The position numbers and the translations under genes were made by a program. From Bacteroidota bacterium (lineage in GTDB: Bacteria; Bacteroidota; Bacteroidia; Chitinophagales; BACL12): DNA of 64,000 nt. The notes beneath the pieces were generated by a model. That model did not search any database. It saw only the letters and a list, made by a program, of their open reading frames with translations, and was not told the origin of the DNA. The stretch covers positions 1 through 64,000 of the forward strand of contig JAKQVC010000047.1 in NCBI GenBank assembly GCA_029571985.1, given 5' to 3'. Positions 53,193-62,084 of this stretch are shown here, in pieces (the first letter of the stretch is position 1; every line of letters begins with the position of its first letter).

Positions 53193-53696
53193 TTATTTCA
53201 AATGTAATACAATCTTATTCTTATTGACTAAAATGACATCATAGACATATGCAGTAAAAGGCCTGTCAAGCTGATCACTATTATACTTTGTAGAAGAAAC
53301 TAAGACCTGGTTATCTACAATTTCAAACGAAGCTACATCGTAAATCACTTCTCCAACAAGACAAGGGATAAAAAAATCGTAGCAAAATTTTCCAGAAGCA
53401 TCAAAATGCAAGTCATCACGAAAGTTAGGAATTGACAACTTATCATAAAGCTCATACGTGCTATCGCCAATTGTCTTTGTATAGCCGGTTGTGTCTTCCA
53501 TAGGACATTTATCGTACGGAATCAGCGTTACCACACTATCTCCGAACCAAGAATTTTGAGATCGCCAGTGATTCTCTTGCATGAGCGATAATACCTGGCT
53601 ACCTGTTTGCCCGTGGGCAAAGCACGATTGACATACAAAGAAGGCCAAAATCGACAGAGAAGTAACCAATTTCGATAATTTAAGTTGCTCCTTCAA
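53193..53696 (-). CDS. Hypothetical secreted protein
   Basis: The product is 167 residues long with a signal peptide (ILAFFVCQSCFAHGQ). No family is recognised. It has NHWRSQNSWFGDSVVTLIPYDKCP and the terminal YVYDVILVNKNKIVLHLK, reading like a lipocalin-type or small beta-barrel domain (weak). It lies 125 bp upstream of the barrel gene on the same strand. Confidence 0.65.
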   Translation of the reverse strand: MKEQLKLSKLVTSLSILAFFVCQSCFAHGQTGSQVLSLMQENHWRSQNSWFGDSVVTLIPYDKCPMEDTTGYTKTIGDSTYELYDKLSIPNFRDDLHFDASGKFCYDFFIPCLVGEVIYDVASFEIVDNQVLVSSTKYNSDQLDRPFTAYVYDVILVNKNKIVLHLK

Positions 53697-54010
53697 TTTT
53701 CCAGATATTTTTCAATTATACAAATAGACGCAAGTATATAACTTCCAAAACTAACAAAATTCAAACATATAGTCAATATCTCCTTAAACAATTTTTGTTC
53801 TTCAAAATAAATCTCAAACCTCCCCAAAAAAACTAACTCATCTTACAACTAGTAATTCATAAGGACTATACCATTCAGATTGTAACCCACAGTGGAAAGA
53901 CACGCCGAGGCAAAGACATCCGCACCTACAAAATTTAACTTATTAAGATTCGCCGCAACCAGTAAACATAAAGAGATACTAATCCACTCCCTTAAACTTA
54001 ATTAAGCACT
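53697..54010. other. Intergenic, no gene seen
   Basis: AT-rich 314 bp between the secreted-protein gene and the last gene of the nitrous oxide reductase cluster. No convincing terminator or ORF. Confidence 0.4.
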
Positions 54011-54775
54011 TTAAATATCCTTTCTTGTGAACTTTCTTTGGGCTAAAATAAAAGGCACTGCAATCCACAACAAAAGTGCAAAGAAGCACCAAACTAATCC
54101 GGTACTACTACCTAGAAATTGCGTAAAAAGTGCCCCGGTGTACCCCATAATCGCAGCCATATCCAATTGCATCAGCATGATTATCCTGGTTAGGTCGACA
54201 GGATTCAGAAACGTAAGCATCATGAGCATTTTCTCTAATGGATAATTGCTAAAATTAAACAAAAAAAGCAGCACAAGTGCATCATAAATAAACACAAAAT
54301 AGAACCACAATAATAGCGCAATACCAATACCTTTAGTTTTATCACGCGCATATACAACTGCTAAAAACGCGATTGCTGTAAACACCCATGTTAAGGCTAA
54401 TCCGCAACACAACAAAATCAAAGCGGAGCTATCCCTAAAGAATATCAGCACAGGAATTCCACAGCCAAATATAAAAGAAAGGCTTAATGCGGCACCCACG
54501 CCAACAAACTGGCTAAAAAACAAGGTGCTGCGCTTTATAGGCTGAGCAAGAATCAGCTCTGTAAACTCATATGCATTATAATAGTAACTTGAAGCAAATA
54601 CTACACTAAACAAGGGCAATACGATTAATACTATGTTTAATAAACTAGTTATAGCCTTCACCGGTTCAGCGCTTATCATAAATAAACCACTGCTTATAGC
54701 TATGAGAAAAACGGCATACGCAATCAGAATTTTACTGCGCAGTATGTCCAGGAAAACATACTTAACAAGTTTCAT
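54011..54775 (-). CDS. nosY: ABC transporter permease NosY
   Basis: The product is 254 residues long with six membrane spans. It has the ABC-2 permease pattern of NosY: FASSYYYNAYEFTELILAQPIKRSTLFFSQFVGVGAALSLSFIFG and a late FLNPVDLTRIIMLMQLDMAAIMGYTGALF. With NosD and NosF it forms the NosDFY complex that energises maturation of the tetranuclear copper-sulfide (CuZ) centre of NosZ in the periplasm. Last gene of the cluster; it overlaps nosF by 4 bp. Confidence 0.87.
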   Translation of the reverse strand: MKLVKYVFLDILRSKILIAYAVFLIAISSGLFMISAEPVKAITSLLNIVLIVLPLFSVVFASSYYYNAYEFTELILAQPIKRSTLFFSQFVGVGAALSLSFIFGCGIPVLIFFRDSSALILLCCGLALTWVFTAIAFLAVVYARDKTKGIGIALLLWFYFVFIYDALVLLFLFNFSNYPLEKMLMMLTFLNPVDLTRIIMLMQLDMAAIMGYTGALFTQFLGSSTGLVWCFFALLLWIAVPFILAQRKFTRKDI

Positions 54776-55488
54776 ATGCTAATTTTTTGTTCAGCCATGT
54801 AACTCGCTATTGAGCGTCCTAAATTATTTGAAGACGTTTCTCGCTTTAAGTCTTCCAATGTTTTATAAAAGGCTATTCGACCTTCGATTAAAAATAATAC
54901 ATCAGTAGCAATTTCCTCCAAGTCGGCCATAATATGTGAGCTAATGATTATGAGTTTGCCTTTCGACTTTTCTTTCCTAATTTTTGCTTTCAACAGTTCA
55001 GCAGATAGAGGATCAAGCCCGGCAGTAGGTTCATCCAAAATGAGTATTTTGGGATTAAACATAAATGCCAGCGCAGCATTTACTTTTTGTTTCATGCCAC
55101 CGGATAAACCGCCCAAAGGCTTAGCAAACATATCTCGAATATGATAAGCCTCAAATAATTCATTATCCAAATCATTAGTATGCCTCCGCAAATCACGCAT
55201 CATAAAAAATAATTGGCTGACTAACATATGCTCTGGAAATCGGATAATTTGAGGCATATACCCAATATCAGTTCGATAAAGCTCTGAGCCGGATATATTT
55301 TTCTGCTGCACATAGATATTTCCGGAAGTTGGCTTTGCCAAACCCAGAATACACTTCATCAAAGTGCTTTTTCCACTACCATTTGGACCAATAAGTGCAA
55401 CAGACTGCCCGGCATTGAACCGAAGCGCTATATCTGAAATTGCACGAACCGATTTATATTGCTTAGAAATATGTTGAATATCAATCAT
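54772..55488 (-). CDS. nosF: ABC transporter ATPase NosF
   Basis: The product is 238 residues long. It has Walker A GPNGSGKST, a Q-loop region YMPQIIRFPEHMLV, signature LSGGMKQKV, Walker B ILILDEPTAGLDP and switch His in ISSHIMADLEEIA. It is the ATPase of the NosDFY copper-site assembly complex. Assignment rests on the motifs plus its position between nosD and nosY. ATGA overlaps on both sides. Confidence 0.9.
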   Translation of the reverse strand: MIDIQHISKQYKSVRAISDIALRFNAGQSVALIGPNGSGKSTLMKCILGLAKPTSGNIYVQQKNISGSELYRTDIGYMPQIIRFPEHMLVSQLFFMMRDLRRHTNDLDNELFEAYHIRDMFAKPLGGLSGGMKQKVNAALAFMFNPKILILDEPTAGLDPLSAELLKAKIRKEKSKGKLIIISSHIMADLEEIATDVLFLIEGRIAFYKTLEDLKRETSSNNLGRSIASYMAEQKISI

Positions 55489-56720
55489 AATACAAATGCC
55501 TGCATTGCAGGTTTCAAATCTTTTACTTGTTCGGTTGTTATTCCCGGCATGATTCTTTCAGACCTATCGAGGAGAAATACAGTAAAACTTCTGTATAACA
55601 TAATGGCGTAAGGCATTCTTTCAACAATCATACTATACATACTTACAGGGGAATGCGGTATGTCGCCTGTGCCATCTTTGTTCATATCATAACCACTATA
55701 TGTATCCCAATAATTACCATTAAAATTTTGACCAGCCAGAGAGCCGTTGGTTGCCATATCAAATGAATTTCCAATAAAGTTATTTCCACGTACGATTACA
55801 CTACTGCAACTTGCCTGTACCCTGCAAGCCCATCCATTTTCAGTAAATAGATTATGTAAAAGATATACCCTGTTTGTTCCTTCCATATACAATCCGTTGG
55901 TATTCTGCCGAAAAGTATTGCCTGAAACCTCACAATCATTGATTTCCTTTAATAAAATACCAAAATTTGCAGCACCTGAACCTTGACTAAACGTATTATC
56001 TCTTATGTGCACTCGACTAGAAAACATTACCGCAACACCCGAACCATTGCGATCAAAAACATTGCCTACATATTCATCATCATTACTAAACATAAAGTGA
56101 ATACCATACCGCAGGTTATCAGAGCTGTTGTTCATGTATACTCCTGTTTTAGAGACAAACTCAAAATAAATGCCATCCCGGTGACCTGAAACAGTATTAT
56201 TTTTTATGGTAAGGCTATCGCTTTTCCAGGCATGAATCGCGTTTCCTGAGCGCTGTTCACTGATACCGACGGCATGGATGTTGTTATTTATAACAACACA
56301 ATTTGAAGCATTTACAAGCGAAATACCAAAACAGGTGTTCCTGATATTTACATCTTCTATAATACACCCATAAGCTGATAACAATTTGATACCCGCCCGC
56401 TCATCTACACTACTATAGCCGGTGTTCTTAATTGTAAGGCCTTTTACATGTATGTTTCTTCCTTCTAAAACTAAAACAGAACCCAATTGTTGCCCATCAA
56501 ATACAACTTGCTCAATTCCATACAACGTTAGTGGTTTCCGAATAATGAGGTCATGTATTTTATAATTTCCCGGAGCAAACTTAATTATTGTGTGCGGTGG
56601 CACGTGGTCAATAATACGCTCAATATCTGCTTGAGCCGACGGCTTGACATAAATGGTATCTAAGGCCAATAAGCAAGTTGCATTTGAAAGTAAGCATACG
56701 AAAATAAATAACCGTATCAT
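55485..56720 (-). CDS. nosD: NosD, CuZ-site maturation protein
   Basis: The product is 411 residues from the ATG at 56720, which directly precedes a signal peptide (IFVCLLSNATCLLA). The remainder is a right-handed beta-helix of CASH/NosD repeats: GIKLLSAYGCIIEDVNIRNT, NNNIHAVGISEQRSGNAIHAWKSDSLTIKNN, GVYMNNSSDNLRYGIHFMFSNDDEYVGNVFDRNGSGVAVMFS. A C-terminal GNYWDTYSGYDMNKDGTGDIPHSP block follows, which is diagnostic for NosD. It is a periplasmic partner of NosF/NosY. Confidence 0.93.
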   Translation of the reverse strand: MIRLFIFVCLLSNATCLLALDTIYVKPSAQADIERIIDHVPPHTIIKFAPGNYKIHDLIIRKPLTLYGIEQVVFDGQQLGSVLVLEGRNIHVKGLTIKNTGYSSVDERAGIKLLSAYGCIIEDVNIRNTCFGISLVNASNCVVINNNIHAVGISEQRSGNAIHAWKSDSLTIKNNTVSGHRDGIYFEFVSKTGVYMNNSSDNLRYGIHFMFSNDDEYVGNVFDRNGSGVAVMFSSRVHIRDNTFSQGSGAANFGILLKEINDCEVSGNTFRQNTNGLYMEGTNRVYLLHNLFTENGWACRVQASCSSVIVRGNNFIGNSFDMATNGSLAGQNFNGNYWDTYSGYDMNKDGTGDIPHSPVSMYSMIVERMPYAIMLYRSFTVFLLDRSERIMPGITTEQVKDLKPAMQAFVL

Positions 56721-56748
56721 AAAGGCTAAATATACCAAATTTGTATTG

Positions 56749-57177
56749 TCAAGGCAACCAATCATGAACCGGAATTGACCTGCCTGCCATAGATTCTAAC
56801 AAAACATTAAGAGCATTTGTATCTGACAATGCAATTACCTGGCCATTCATAGGTGTTTTCAATTGTTCAGATGTAAATAGTACAACCTGGTCGATGCTCA
56901 GCAAATTTTCCGGATTATTATAATCAGTAAGTAATATCAATTTTACATCATCACGTTGAATCATGTTCTTCTCAAGAAAGGATTGCATACAGTGCGCATC
57001 ATCAAATACAAACACTTTTCCGGTTACGGATACTATTTCAGTCGCGTATTTTTTCTCCATCACCGTCATTTTACAAAAGGCACAGGCATCCGCGCCCTCC
57101 TGTATTGGTCTTTGTTTCGCAGAACATGAAACAAAGATGGATGCTAAACTTAGAATTAAAAGTCTCGATAGTTTCAT
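56749..57177 (-). CDS. nosL: NosL copper chaperone lipoprotein
   Basis: The product is 142 residues from the ATG at 57177. An upstream TTG would overlap the preceding gene. It has a lipobox (SIFVSC, Cys18) and the NosL metal motif ACAFCKM (Cys32, Cys35, Met37). VSVTGKVFVFDDAHCMQSFLEKN follows. In other bacteria NosL binds Cu(I) and delivers it to NosD/NosZ. It lies 17 bp after the upstream membrane protein gene and 28 bp before nosD. Confidence 0.9.
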   Translation of the reverse strand: MKLSRLLILSLASIFVSCSAKQRPIQEGADACAFCKMTVMEKKYATEIVSVTGKVFVFDDAHCMQSFLEKNMIQRDDVKLILLTDYNNPENLLSIDQVVLFTSEQLKTPMNGQVIALSDTNALNVLLESMAGRSIPVHDWLP

Positions 57178-57194
57178 CCTACTCAAATTTGCAG

Positions 57195-57776
57195 TCAACT
57201 GATTTTTCTACTTTTTCGCCACGCCAATATTGAAACGAGGCAGGCGACTGCCACACCGCCAATGTAAAACCAACCGCCACCATGCGGGTAAGAATATGCC
57301 CCAAAATTGAGTAATTGCTTATATCCAATTAATGGTGGCTGATAGCTCATTCCAGGTACTTGTATAGCTGCGTCGGGATCCAAATTGTGACCATATGTAT
57401 ATTCCCAATGCCAAAAATCATAGATGGCCAAAATACTGAATATTAATAAAAAAGCTGTCCAACCAAAAAGCAATTTTCTCGATCCGATAATAGCTGTCAA
57501 AATCCCGGATGCTGTAATAAATGCTATAATATAAGGTAGGAAAACAAACTCCTTGAAATCATTTTGGTCTATAATCGCCATCCCAATATAATGATTTAAA
57601 CCATTGATAATCTCTATATCACCCGAAATTTTATGCAGGTAGATATATAAACTAAGCCCTTCCGGATACTGGGGTGCTGTTAAATAAATTACCCAAAAAG
57701 GAAACTTGAAGGTAAACAGGAAGAGCAGCGCAGCTATTCCAATAACTACGCGATGTTGTATGCCTAATTTTTTCAT
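57195..57776 (-). CDS. Membrane protein of the nos cluster
   Basis: The product is 193 residues long with about five membrane spans (VVIGIAALLFLFTFKFPFWVIYL, HYIGMAIIDQ..., YIIAFITASGILTAIIG, LLFGWTAFLLIFSILAIYDFW, GGWFYIGGVAVACLVSILAW). Conserved-looking periplasmic residues are HKISGDIEIINGLNHYIGM and WEYTYGHNLDPDAAIQVPGMSYQPP. Small membrane proteins at this site, between the fasciclin gene and nosL, recur in Bacteroidota nos clusters (memory). The His/Met content of its loops would allow copper handling, which is inference. Confidence 0.72.
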   Translation of the reverse strand: MKKLGIQHRVVIGIAALLFLFTFKFPFWVIYLTAPQYPEGLSLYIYLHKISGDIEIINGLNHYIGMAIIDQNDFKEFVFLPYIIAFITASGILTAIIGSRKLLFGWTAFLLIFSILAIYDFWHWEYTYGHNLDPDAAIQVPGMSYQPPLIGYKQLLNFGAYSYPHGGGWFYIGGVAVACLVSILAWRKSRKIS

Positions 57777-57790
57777 AATATGCTTTTAAT

Positions 57791-57821
57791 ACTACCGGGT
57801 AGTGAATCACTACCCGGTAGT
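57791..57821. promoter_or_regulatory. Perfect hairpin inside the nos cluster
   Basis: ACTACCGGGTAGTG (57791-57804) / CACTACCCGGTAGT (57808-57821): a 14-bp perfect stem with a three-base loop, between the fasciclin gene and the nosL-side genes. No T tract follows on the minus strand, so it is not a standard terminator. It is a candidate processing or mRNA-stabilising site that sets expression of nosZ above the accessory genes. Confidence 0.55.
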
Positions 57822-57844
57822 ACCATTCATCCTAACTTAAACTA

Positions 57845-58405
57845 TTATTTAGCCGGCGGCAATAAAACACCATCCACCACGTAAATGAGTCCATTACTTG
57901 CAGGTATTGTAGCTACAACATTTACCTCATTGACCATTAATTTATCACCATTAAGGTGAATCGTTACGTTTTGCCCATTTGCCATACCAACAGTTTGTCC
58001 ATCATTTAAATAATCCTGACGGTATACGCCAACTGCTACATGGTACTCTAGAATATTCTGAAGTGCCAAGCGATTTTCATCTTTCATCAAATCATCTAAA
58101 GTCTCCTTTGGCACCTTTGCAAATGCCTCATTTGTTGGTGCAAAAACTGTAAATGGGCCTGCATTGCTGATATCATCTACATACTCAGCTTGCTTAAGTG
58201 CAGCAACCAATGTTGTGTGATCAGCTGATCCTACAGCTATTTTTACGATGTCTTTTTGAGATACATCATCTACTACTGCTTCTTGACCGCCTGCATGTTG
58301 AGCGTCAATCGCAGTGGTTGTATCCGATTGTGTTTCAGAAGAACCACAACCTACAGTACCTGATATTGCGAGCAGGCACATTAATCCATATATTAGATTT
58401 TTCAT
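57845..58405 (-). CDS. Fasciclin-domain lipoprotein of nos cluster
   Basis: The product is 186 residues from the ATG at 58405. It has a lipobox (AISGTVGC, Cys20). The FAS1 domain runs from about 55 to 184: DHTTLVAALKQAEYVDDISNAGPFTVFAPTNEAFAKVPKETLDDLMKDENR, then LQNILEYHVAVGVYRQDYL, and the closing NVVATIPASNGLIYVVDGVLLPP. Fasciclin proteins are common between nosZ and nosL in this phylum. The role is unknown, perhaps protein contact on the membrane surface. It follows nosZ by 28 bp. Confidence 0.88.
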   Translation of the reverse strand: MKNLIYGLMCLLAISGTVGCGSSETQSDTTTAIDAQHAGGQEAVVDDVSQKDIVKIAVGSADHTTLVAALKQAEYVDDISNAGPFTVFAPTNEAFAKVPKETLDDLMKDENRLALQNILEYHVAVGVYRQDYLNDGQTVGMANGQNVTIHLNGDKLMVNEVNVVATIPASNGLIYVVDGVLLPPAK

Positions 58406-58433
58406 AACTAACAATTTTATTGCTTTAAAAACC

Positions 58434-60407
58434 TTATTTAGCCGCTTCCTTAGTTACTTTACCGGTACTATAGGTTAATGGCACACTTGAACCGGCTGGC
58501 GAAACTCGAATATATCCTTGCATTTCTTGGTGTAATGCAGAGCAAAAGTCAGTGCAATAGAATGGAAAAACACCCACCCTGTTTGGCACCCATTTTATTG
58601 TTGCTGTTTCGCCCGGCATAATCAGCATTTCAGCATTGTCGGCTCCTTTCACCGCAAATCCGTGTGGCACGTCCCAATCCTGTTCAAGATTGGTTACATG
58701 GAAGTATACTTCATCTCCAATTTTAACCCCTTCAATATTGTCTGGCACAAAGTGTGATCGTATGGATGACATAACAACATGTACTTTATTTCCCTCGCGG
58801 ATTACTTTGGCTTCTTTTTCTCCTTTAGCTGCATAAGGGTGATTATTTTCTTCTATTTTGAAAATCTTTACTGAATTACCTTTCACCAATTCTGCCGGGA
58901 TTGCCTCTGCATAATGTGGTTCACCTGTAGTCGGAAAGTCGAGCAACAATTCCATTTTGTCTCCATCTATACTATATAATTGTGCCGATTGGGTTAGCTC
59001 AGGGCCGGTCGGCAAGTATCTATCTTTTGTAATCTTGTTGTAGGCAATTACATACTTACCCCAAGGCTTAGCAGTTGGACCTCCTGGAACACATAAATGA
59101 CCAATACTATAGTATGTAGGAACGCGGTCGAGCACTTGCAATGACTGAACGTTCCATTTAACAATTTCAGATGAAACAAAGAATGAAGTATACGCATTAC
59201 CCTTGTCGTCAAACTCAGTGTGCAAAGGTCCTAAGCCTGGTTTCTGCACTTCACCATGCAGAACACTTTCGTATTTTAACACTGGAATACCATCATATTC
59301 AGCTTCAAAGTCCTTTGCATCAATAGCCTTCTGAATTTTATCAAATGAAAATACCGGGATTAATGCTGCCAATTTTCCCGATCCTACAATATACTGACCT
59401 GTTGGGTCAACATCACATCCGTGTGGCGACTTTGGACAAGGAATTAAATATAATACATCTTTTAATTCTTTTGGATCTAACACTAGAACCTCGTTCTTTA
59501 TTTCAGAAATGGTAGTATGTTTTGATTCATCGTAATAATTATGTGCATACTTTACATTCTTTTTGCTTCCTTTTCCGGCTTTTGCGTACTCTTCAGCTTT
59601 TTTCCAGTTAACTGCCAGAATAAAGTCTTTATCCTTCTGGCTAGCGTTTACCTCAAGTAAAGTAAATGCCTGCTCTGAGTTATAACAACTAAAGAAAAAC
59701 CAGTCGTGAGAAGGCCCTTTTCCTGCGCGCGCCAAGTCAGTATTTAATGGCGGAATTTGCAACTGAAATGCAACATCCATCATACCACTTTCTTTTTCTA
59801 CGCTCACAAAACTGATATATCCCTTAAAATTTTCTTTATAAGAATTAATTGATACATCTGGATTTGACCCCTGATAATCCGGAGGAGAGCTAAAACGGGT
59901 ACCCGCTACAGTATATTCCGTATTCTCTGTAATAAATGGTGAAGAGTGATTTCCTGAACTATTGGGTAATTCAATAATTTCAGCAGTTTTAAATGTCTTC
60001 ATATCAATACGTGCAATGCGTGGGGTGTTATTGGCATTTCCAAAAGCCCATCTGCCATCATGTACGCCATTCGTTGTAGATAAGGCCGGGTGATGTAAAT
60101 CATCCCATGGAACAAAACCATGTGAAGTCATTAGCATGCCTTTTGTTTCCTCTGTATATCCCCAGCCTGTTTCAGGATCAGCAGAGAATACAGGTATTTC
60201 TCTAAACAAACGACCAGACGGTATACCGTAAATAGCCATTTGCCCACTAAATCCACCGGAAACTACATTGTAAAACTCATCGTACGTGCCAGGGGCAACA
60301 TACACTTTTGTAGCGGCGTCGCCTGTAGCAACAGATACGCCTGATTTGGGTTTACAACCAATAATTGCAATGGTCGCAACCAACAATACTAAAGATAAAT
60401 TTTTCAT
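58434..60407 (-). CDS. nosZ: Nitrous oxide reductase, clade II (Sec/lipoprotein type)
   Basis: The product is 657 residues long. The signal is not Tat. It is a short hydrophobic leader with lipobox AIIGC (Cys18), as in clade II enzymes. A seven-bladed propeller carries CuZ histidines in DDLHHPALS, GNHSSPF, SPHGCDV, PLHTEFD, IGHLC and EPHYAEAIP. The C-terminal cupredoxin domain has the CuA motif C618-TDF-C622-SAL-H626-QE-M629 and an upstream His in DVPHGFAV. It reduces N2O to N2 in the periplasm with electrons from a c-type cytochrome, the gene for which lies 31 bp upstream. All copper ligands that can be recognised are intact. Confidence 0.95.
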   Translation of the reverse strand: MKNLSLVLLVATIAIIGCKPKSGVSVATGDAATKVYVAPGTYDEFYNVVSGGFSGQMAIYGIPSGRLFREIPVFSADPETGWGYTEETKGMLMTSHGFVPWDDLHHPALSTTNGVHDGRWAFGNANNTPRIARIDMKTFKTAEIIELPNSSGNHSSPFITENTEYTVAGTRFSSPPDYQGSNPDVSINSYKENFKGYISFVSVEKESGMMDVAFQLQIPPLNTDLARAGKGPSHDWFFFSCYNSEQAFTLLEVNASQKDKDFILAVNWKKAEEYAKAGKGSKKNVKYAHNYYDESKHTTISEIKNEVLVLDPKELKDVLYLIPCPKSPHGCDVDPTGQYIVGSGKLAALIPVFSFDKIQKAIDAKDFEAEYDGIPVLKYESVLHGEVQKPGLGPLHTEFDDKGNAYTSFFVSSEIVKWNVQSLQVLDRVPTYYSIGHLCVPGGPTAKPWGKYVIAYNKITKDRYLPTGPELTQSAQLYSIDGDKMELLLDFPTTGEPHYAEAIPAELVKGNSVKIFKIEENNHPYAAKGEKEAKVIREGNKVHVVMSSIRSHFVPDNIEGVKIGDEVYFHVTNLEQDWDVPHGFAVKGADNAEMLIMPGETATIKWVPNRVGVFPFYCTDFCSALHQEMQGYIRVSPAGSSVPLTYSTGKVTKEAAK

Positions 60408-60438
60408 AACGGTTTATTGATCTTAATGTTGTGTTCTA

Positions 60439-60921
60439 TTATTGTTCTCCATCATTCGCACGCATGTATTCCAGAACATCCCGGGCGTCGCCTATCGAAA
60501 CATTCTGGTTTGGCATGCGGGTAAGACAGAGTTCCAGCAACTTTTGTGCTTCGGGATCTCTTTCAAGCATGGTTTCAACATTGGTGACCATATTCATAAT
60601 CCATTCCGGTTTACGTGTTTTGGTGATACCGGCCCAACCTGGTCCTACAACTCGCTGATCAGTGAGCGCATGACAGGCACTACATTTCATATCATAAATG
60701 TCTTTGCCCCGCTTTACACGATCTTGTTCTAGCGGTGTGGCTAGCGTGACAGATTTTACTTCTCCAATTCCGCGTCCTTCAGAAATCATTTTTTCACTCT
60801 CGGTTTTGGGTCCGAGCATGCTTTCCGGTTTTTTACCTTCGGTACCTGGAATATCTTCATTGCCGCCGCATGCTGTCAACAATAAACCCATAAATAGTGC
60901 GATGATAAGTTGGCTTTTCAT
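60439..60921 (-). CDS. Lipoprotein cytochrome c, probable NosZ donor
   Basis: The product is 160 residues from the ATG at 60921. The longer frame has an atypical leader. It has a lipobox (LLLTAC, Cys18). A single heme-binding motif C80-S-A-C83-H84 follows, with a likely Met ligand in LTRMPNQNVS (class I cytochrome c fold). It is the first gene of the nos cluster and lies 31 bp before nosZ. That supports electron delivery to NosZ from the membrane surface. Confidence 0.88.
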   Translation of the reverse strand: MKSQLIIALFMGLLLTACGGNEDIPGTEGKKPESMLGPKTESEKMISEGRGIGEVKSVTLATPLEQDRVKRGKDIYDMKCSACHALTDQRVVGPGWAGITKTRKPEWIMNMVTNVETMLERDPEAQKLLELCLTRMPNQNVSIGDARDVLEYMRANDGEQ

Positions 60922-60939
60922 AGTAAGTATTTTATTAAA

Positions 60940-60947
60940 CAAAATTA
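60940..60947 (-). promoter_or_regulatory. -7 element of the nos cluster
   Basis: Minus-strand TAATTTTG (complement of 60940-60947) fits TAnnTTTG. No TTG at -33, which would suit an activator-dependent promoter. Confidence 0.5.
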
Positions 60948-60993
60948 GAAGTATTGCTATACTTTTATTAATGATGAATGTTTCCATATAAGA

Positions 60994-61005
60994 TGACTTA
61001 TATCA
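60994..61005. promoter_or_regulatory. Crp/Fnr-type site upstream of nos cluster
   Basis: TGACTTATATCA (TGA-N6-TCA) fits the half-site spacing of the Crp/Fnr/DNR family. It is centred about 65 bp upstream of the start predicted from the -7 element. Between divergent rmlA and cytochrome genes. Confidence 0.4.
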
Positions 61006-61059
61006 CCTAAAATTGACTCTACAGGGATAAAAACCTCTGATAAACTGCTTCGATGCGCC

Positions 61060-61067
61060 TATCTTTG
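61060..61067 (+). promoter_or_regulatory. -7 element of rmlA
   Basis: TATCTTTG fits TAnnTTTG and lies 17 bp before the GTG start, leaving a very short leader. Confidence 0.5.
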
Positions 61068-61084
61068 CGCCAAAACCAATTACC

Positions 61085-61948
61085 GTGAAGGGAATTATAC
61101 TCGCCGGAGGCTCCGGCACGCGCCTGCATCCGATTACACTGGCTATCAGTAAGCAGCTCATGCCTATTTATGATAAGCCGATGATATACTACCCGTTGTC
61201 AACCCTGATGATGGCCGGTATCAGAGATATCCTGATTATCAGCACGCCGCATGATTTACCCGGATTCAAAAGGTTATTGGGCGATGGCAGTCGCATCGGT
61301 TGCTCATTTTCCTATATTGAACAACCGTCACCCGACGGATTGGCGCAGGCTTTTACATTAGGCGCCGACTTTATTGGAAACGACAAGGCTGCTTTGGTAT
61401 TAGGCGACAATATTTTTTACGGTTCCGGTTTGGGCGAATTGCTCACGGCAAATAACGACCCTGACGGAGGTATTATTTACGCCTATCACGTGAGTGATCC
61501 GGAGCGTTACGGTGTTGTGGAATTTGATCAGCAAGGAAAAGTACTGTCGATTGAAGAAAAACCGCAGCAACCAAAATCAAATTACGCTGTACCCGGTTTA
61601 TACTTTTATGATAATTCAGTTGTTGATATTGCTCGTAATTTAAAACCAAGTCCACGCGGTGAATACGAAATTACCGATGTCAATAAAGAATATTTAAAAC
61701 AAGGTAAATTGCATGTGAGTGTATTACCTCGTGGTACCGCCTGGTTCGACACCGGTACTTTTGATTCATTGATGGCCGCCAGTACCTTTATTCAATTAAT
61801 TGAACAGCGCCAGGGACAAAATATAGGTTGCATTGAAGAGGTTGCCTATCGCAAAAAATTTATTGATGCTGCACAATTGGAAGCTATTGCGCAGCCATTG
61901 ATGAAAAGCGGCTATGGACAATATCTGATGCGTTTATTAAAGGCTTGA
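61085..61948 (+). CDS. rmlA: Glucose-1-phosphate thymidylyltransferase
   Basis: The product is 287 residues long, starting at GTG (61085), which places the nucleotide loop at the very N-terminus as usual. Motifs are [76 protein letters not shown] and [10 protein letters not shown]. All RmlA sites for dTTP and glucose-1-phosphate are present. It makes dTDP-glucose, the first step to dTDP-rhamnose and related sugars for cell-surface glycans. Other rml genes are not in the window. Confidence 0.94.
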   Translation: MKGIILAGGSGTRLHPITLAISKQLMPIYDKPMIYYPLSTLMMAGIRDILIISTPHDLPGFKRLLGDGSRIGCSFSYIEQPSPDGLAQAFTLGADFIGNDKAALVLGDNIFYGSGLGELLTANNDPDGGIIYAYHVSDPERYGVVEFDQQGKVLSIEEKPQQPKSNYAVPGLYFYDNSVVDIARNLKPSPRGEYEITDVNKEYLKQGKLHVSVLPRGTAWFDTGTFDSLMAASTFIQLIEQRQGQNIGCIEEVAYRKKFIDAAQLEAIAQPLMKSGYGQYLMRLLKA

Positions 61949-62084
61949 TACAGGGTACGCTGCGCGGATGAATGGTCGGGTGCAGAAAATTTTTTGCGGA
62001 TAAGTCGCAACAACGTTAACACAGGTAAACAGCGAGGATATATGTATCTGTTCACAATAAATCAGATCGTAAACAAAACAAATT

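Noticed and set aside
54011-60921. Complete denitrification island
   Set aside because: Only N2O reduction genes are present. I found no nitrate, nitrite or NO reductase in the window.
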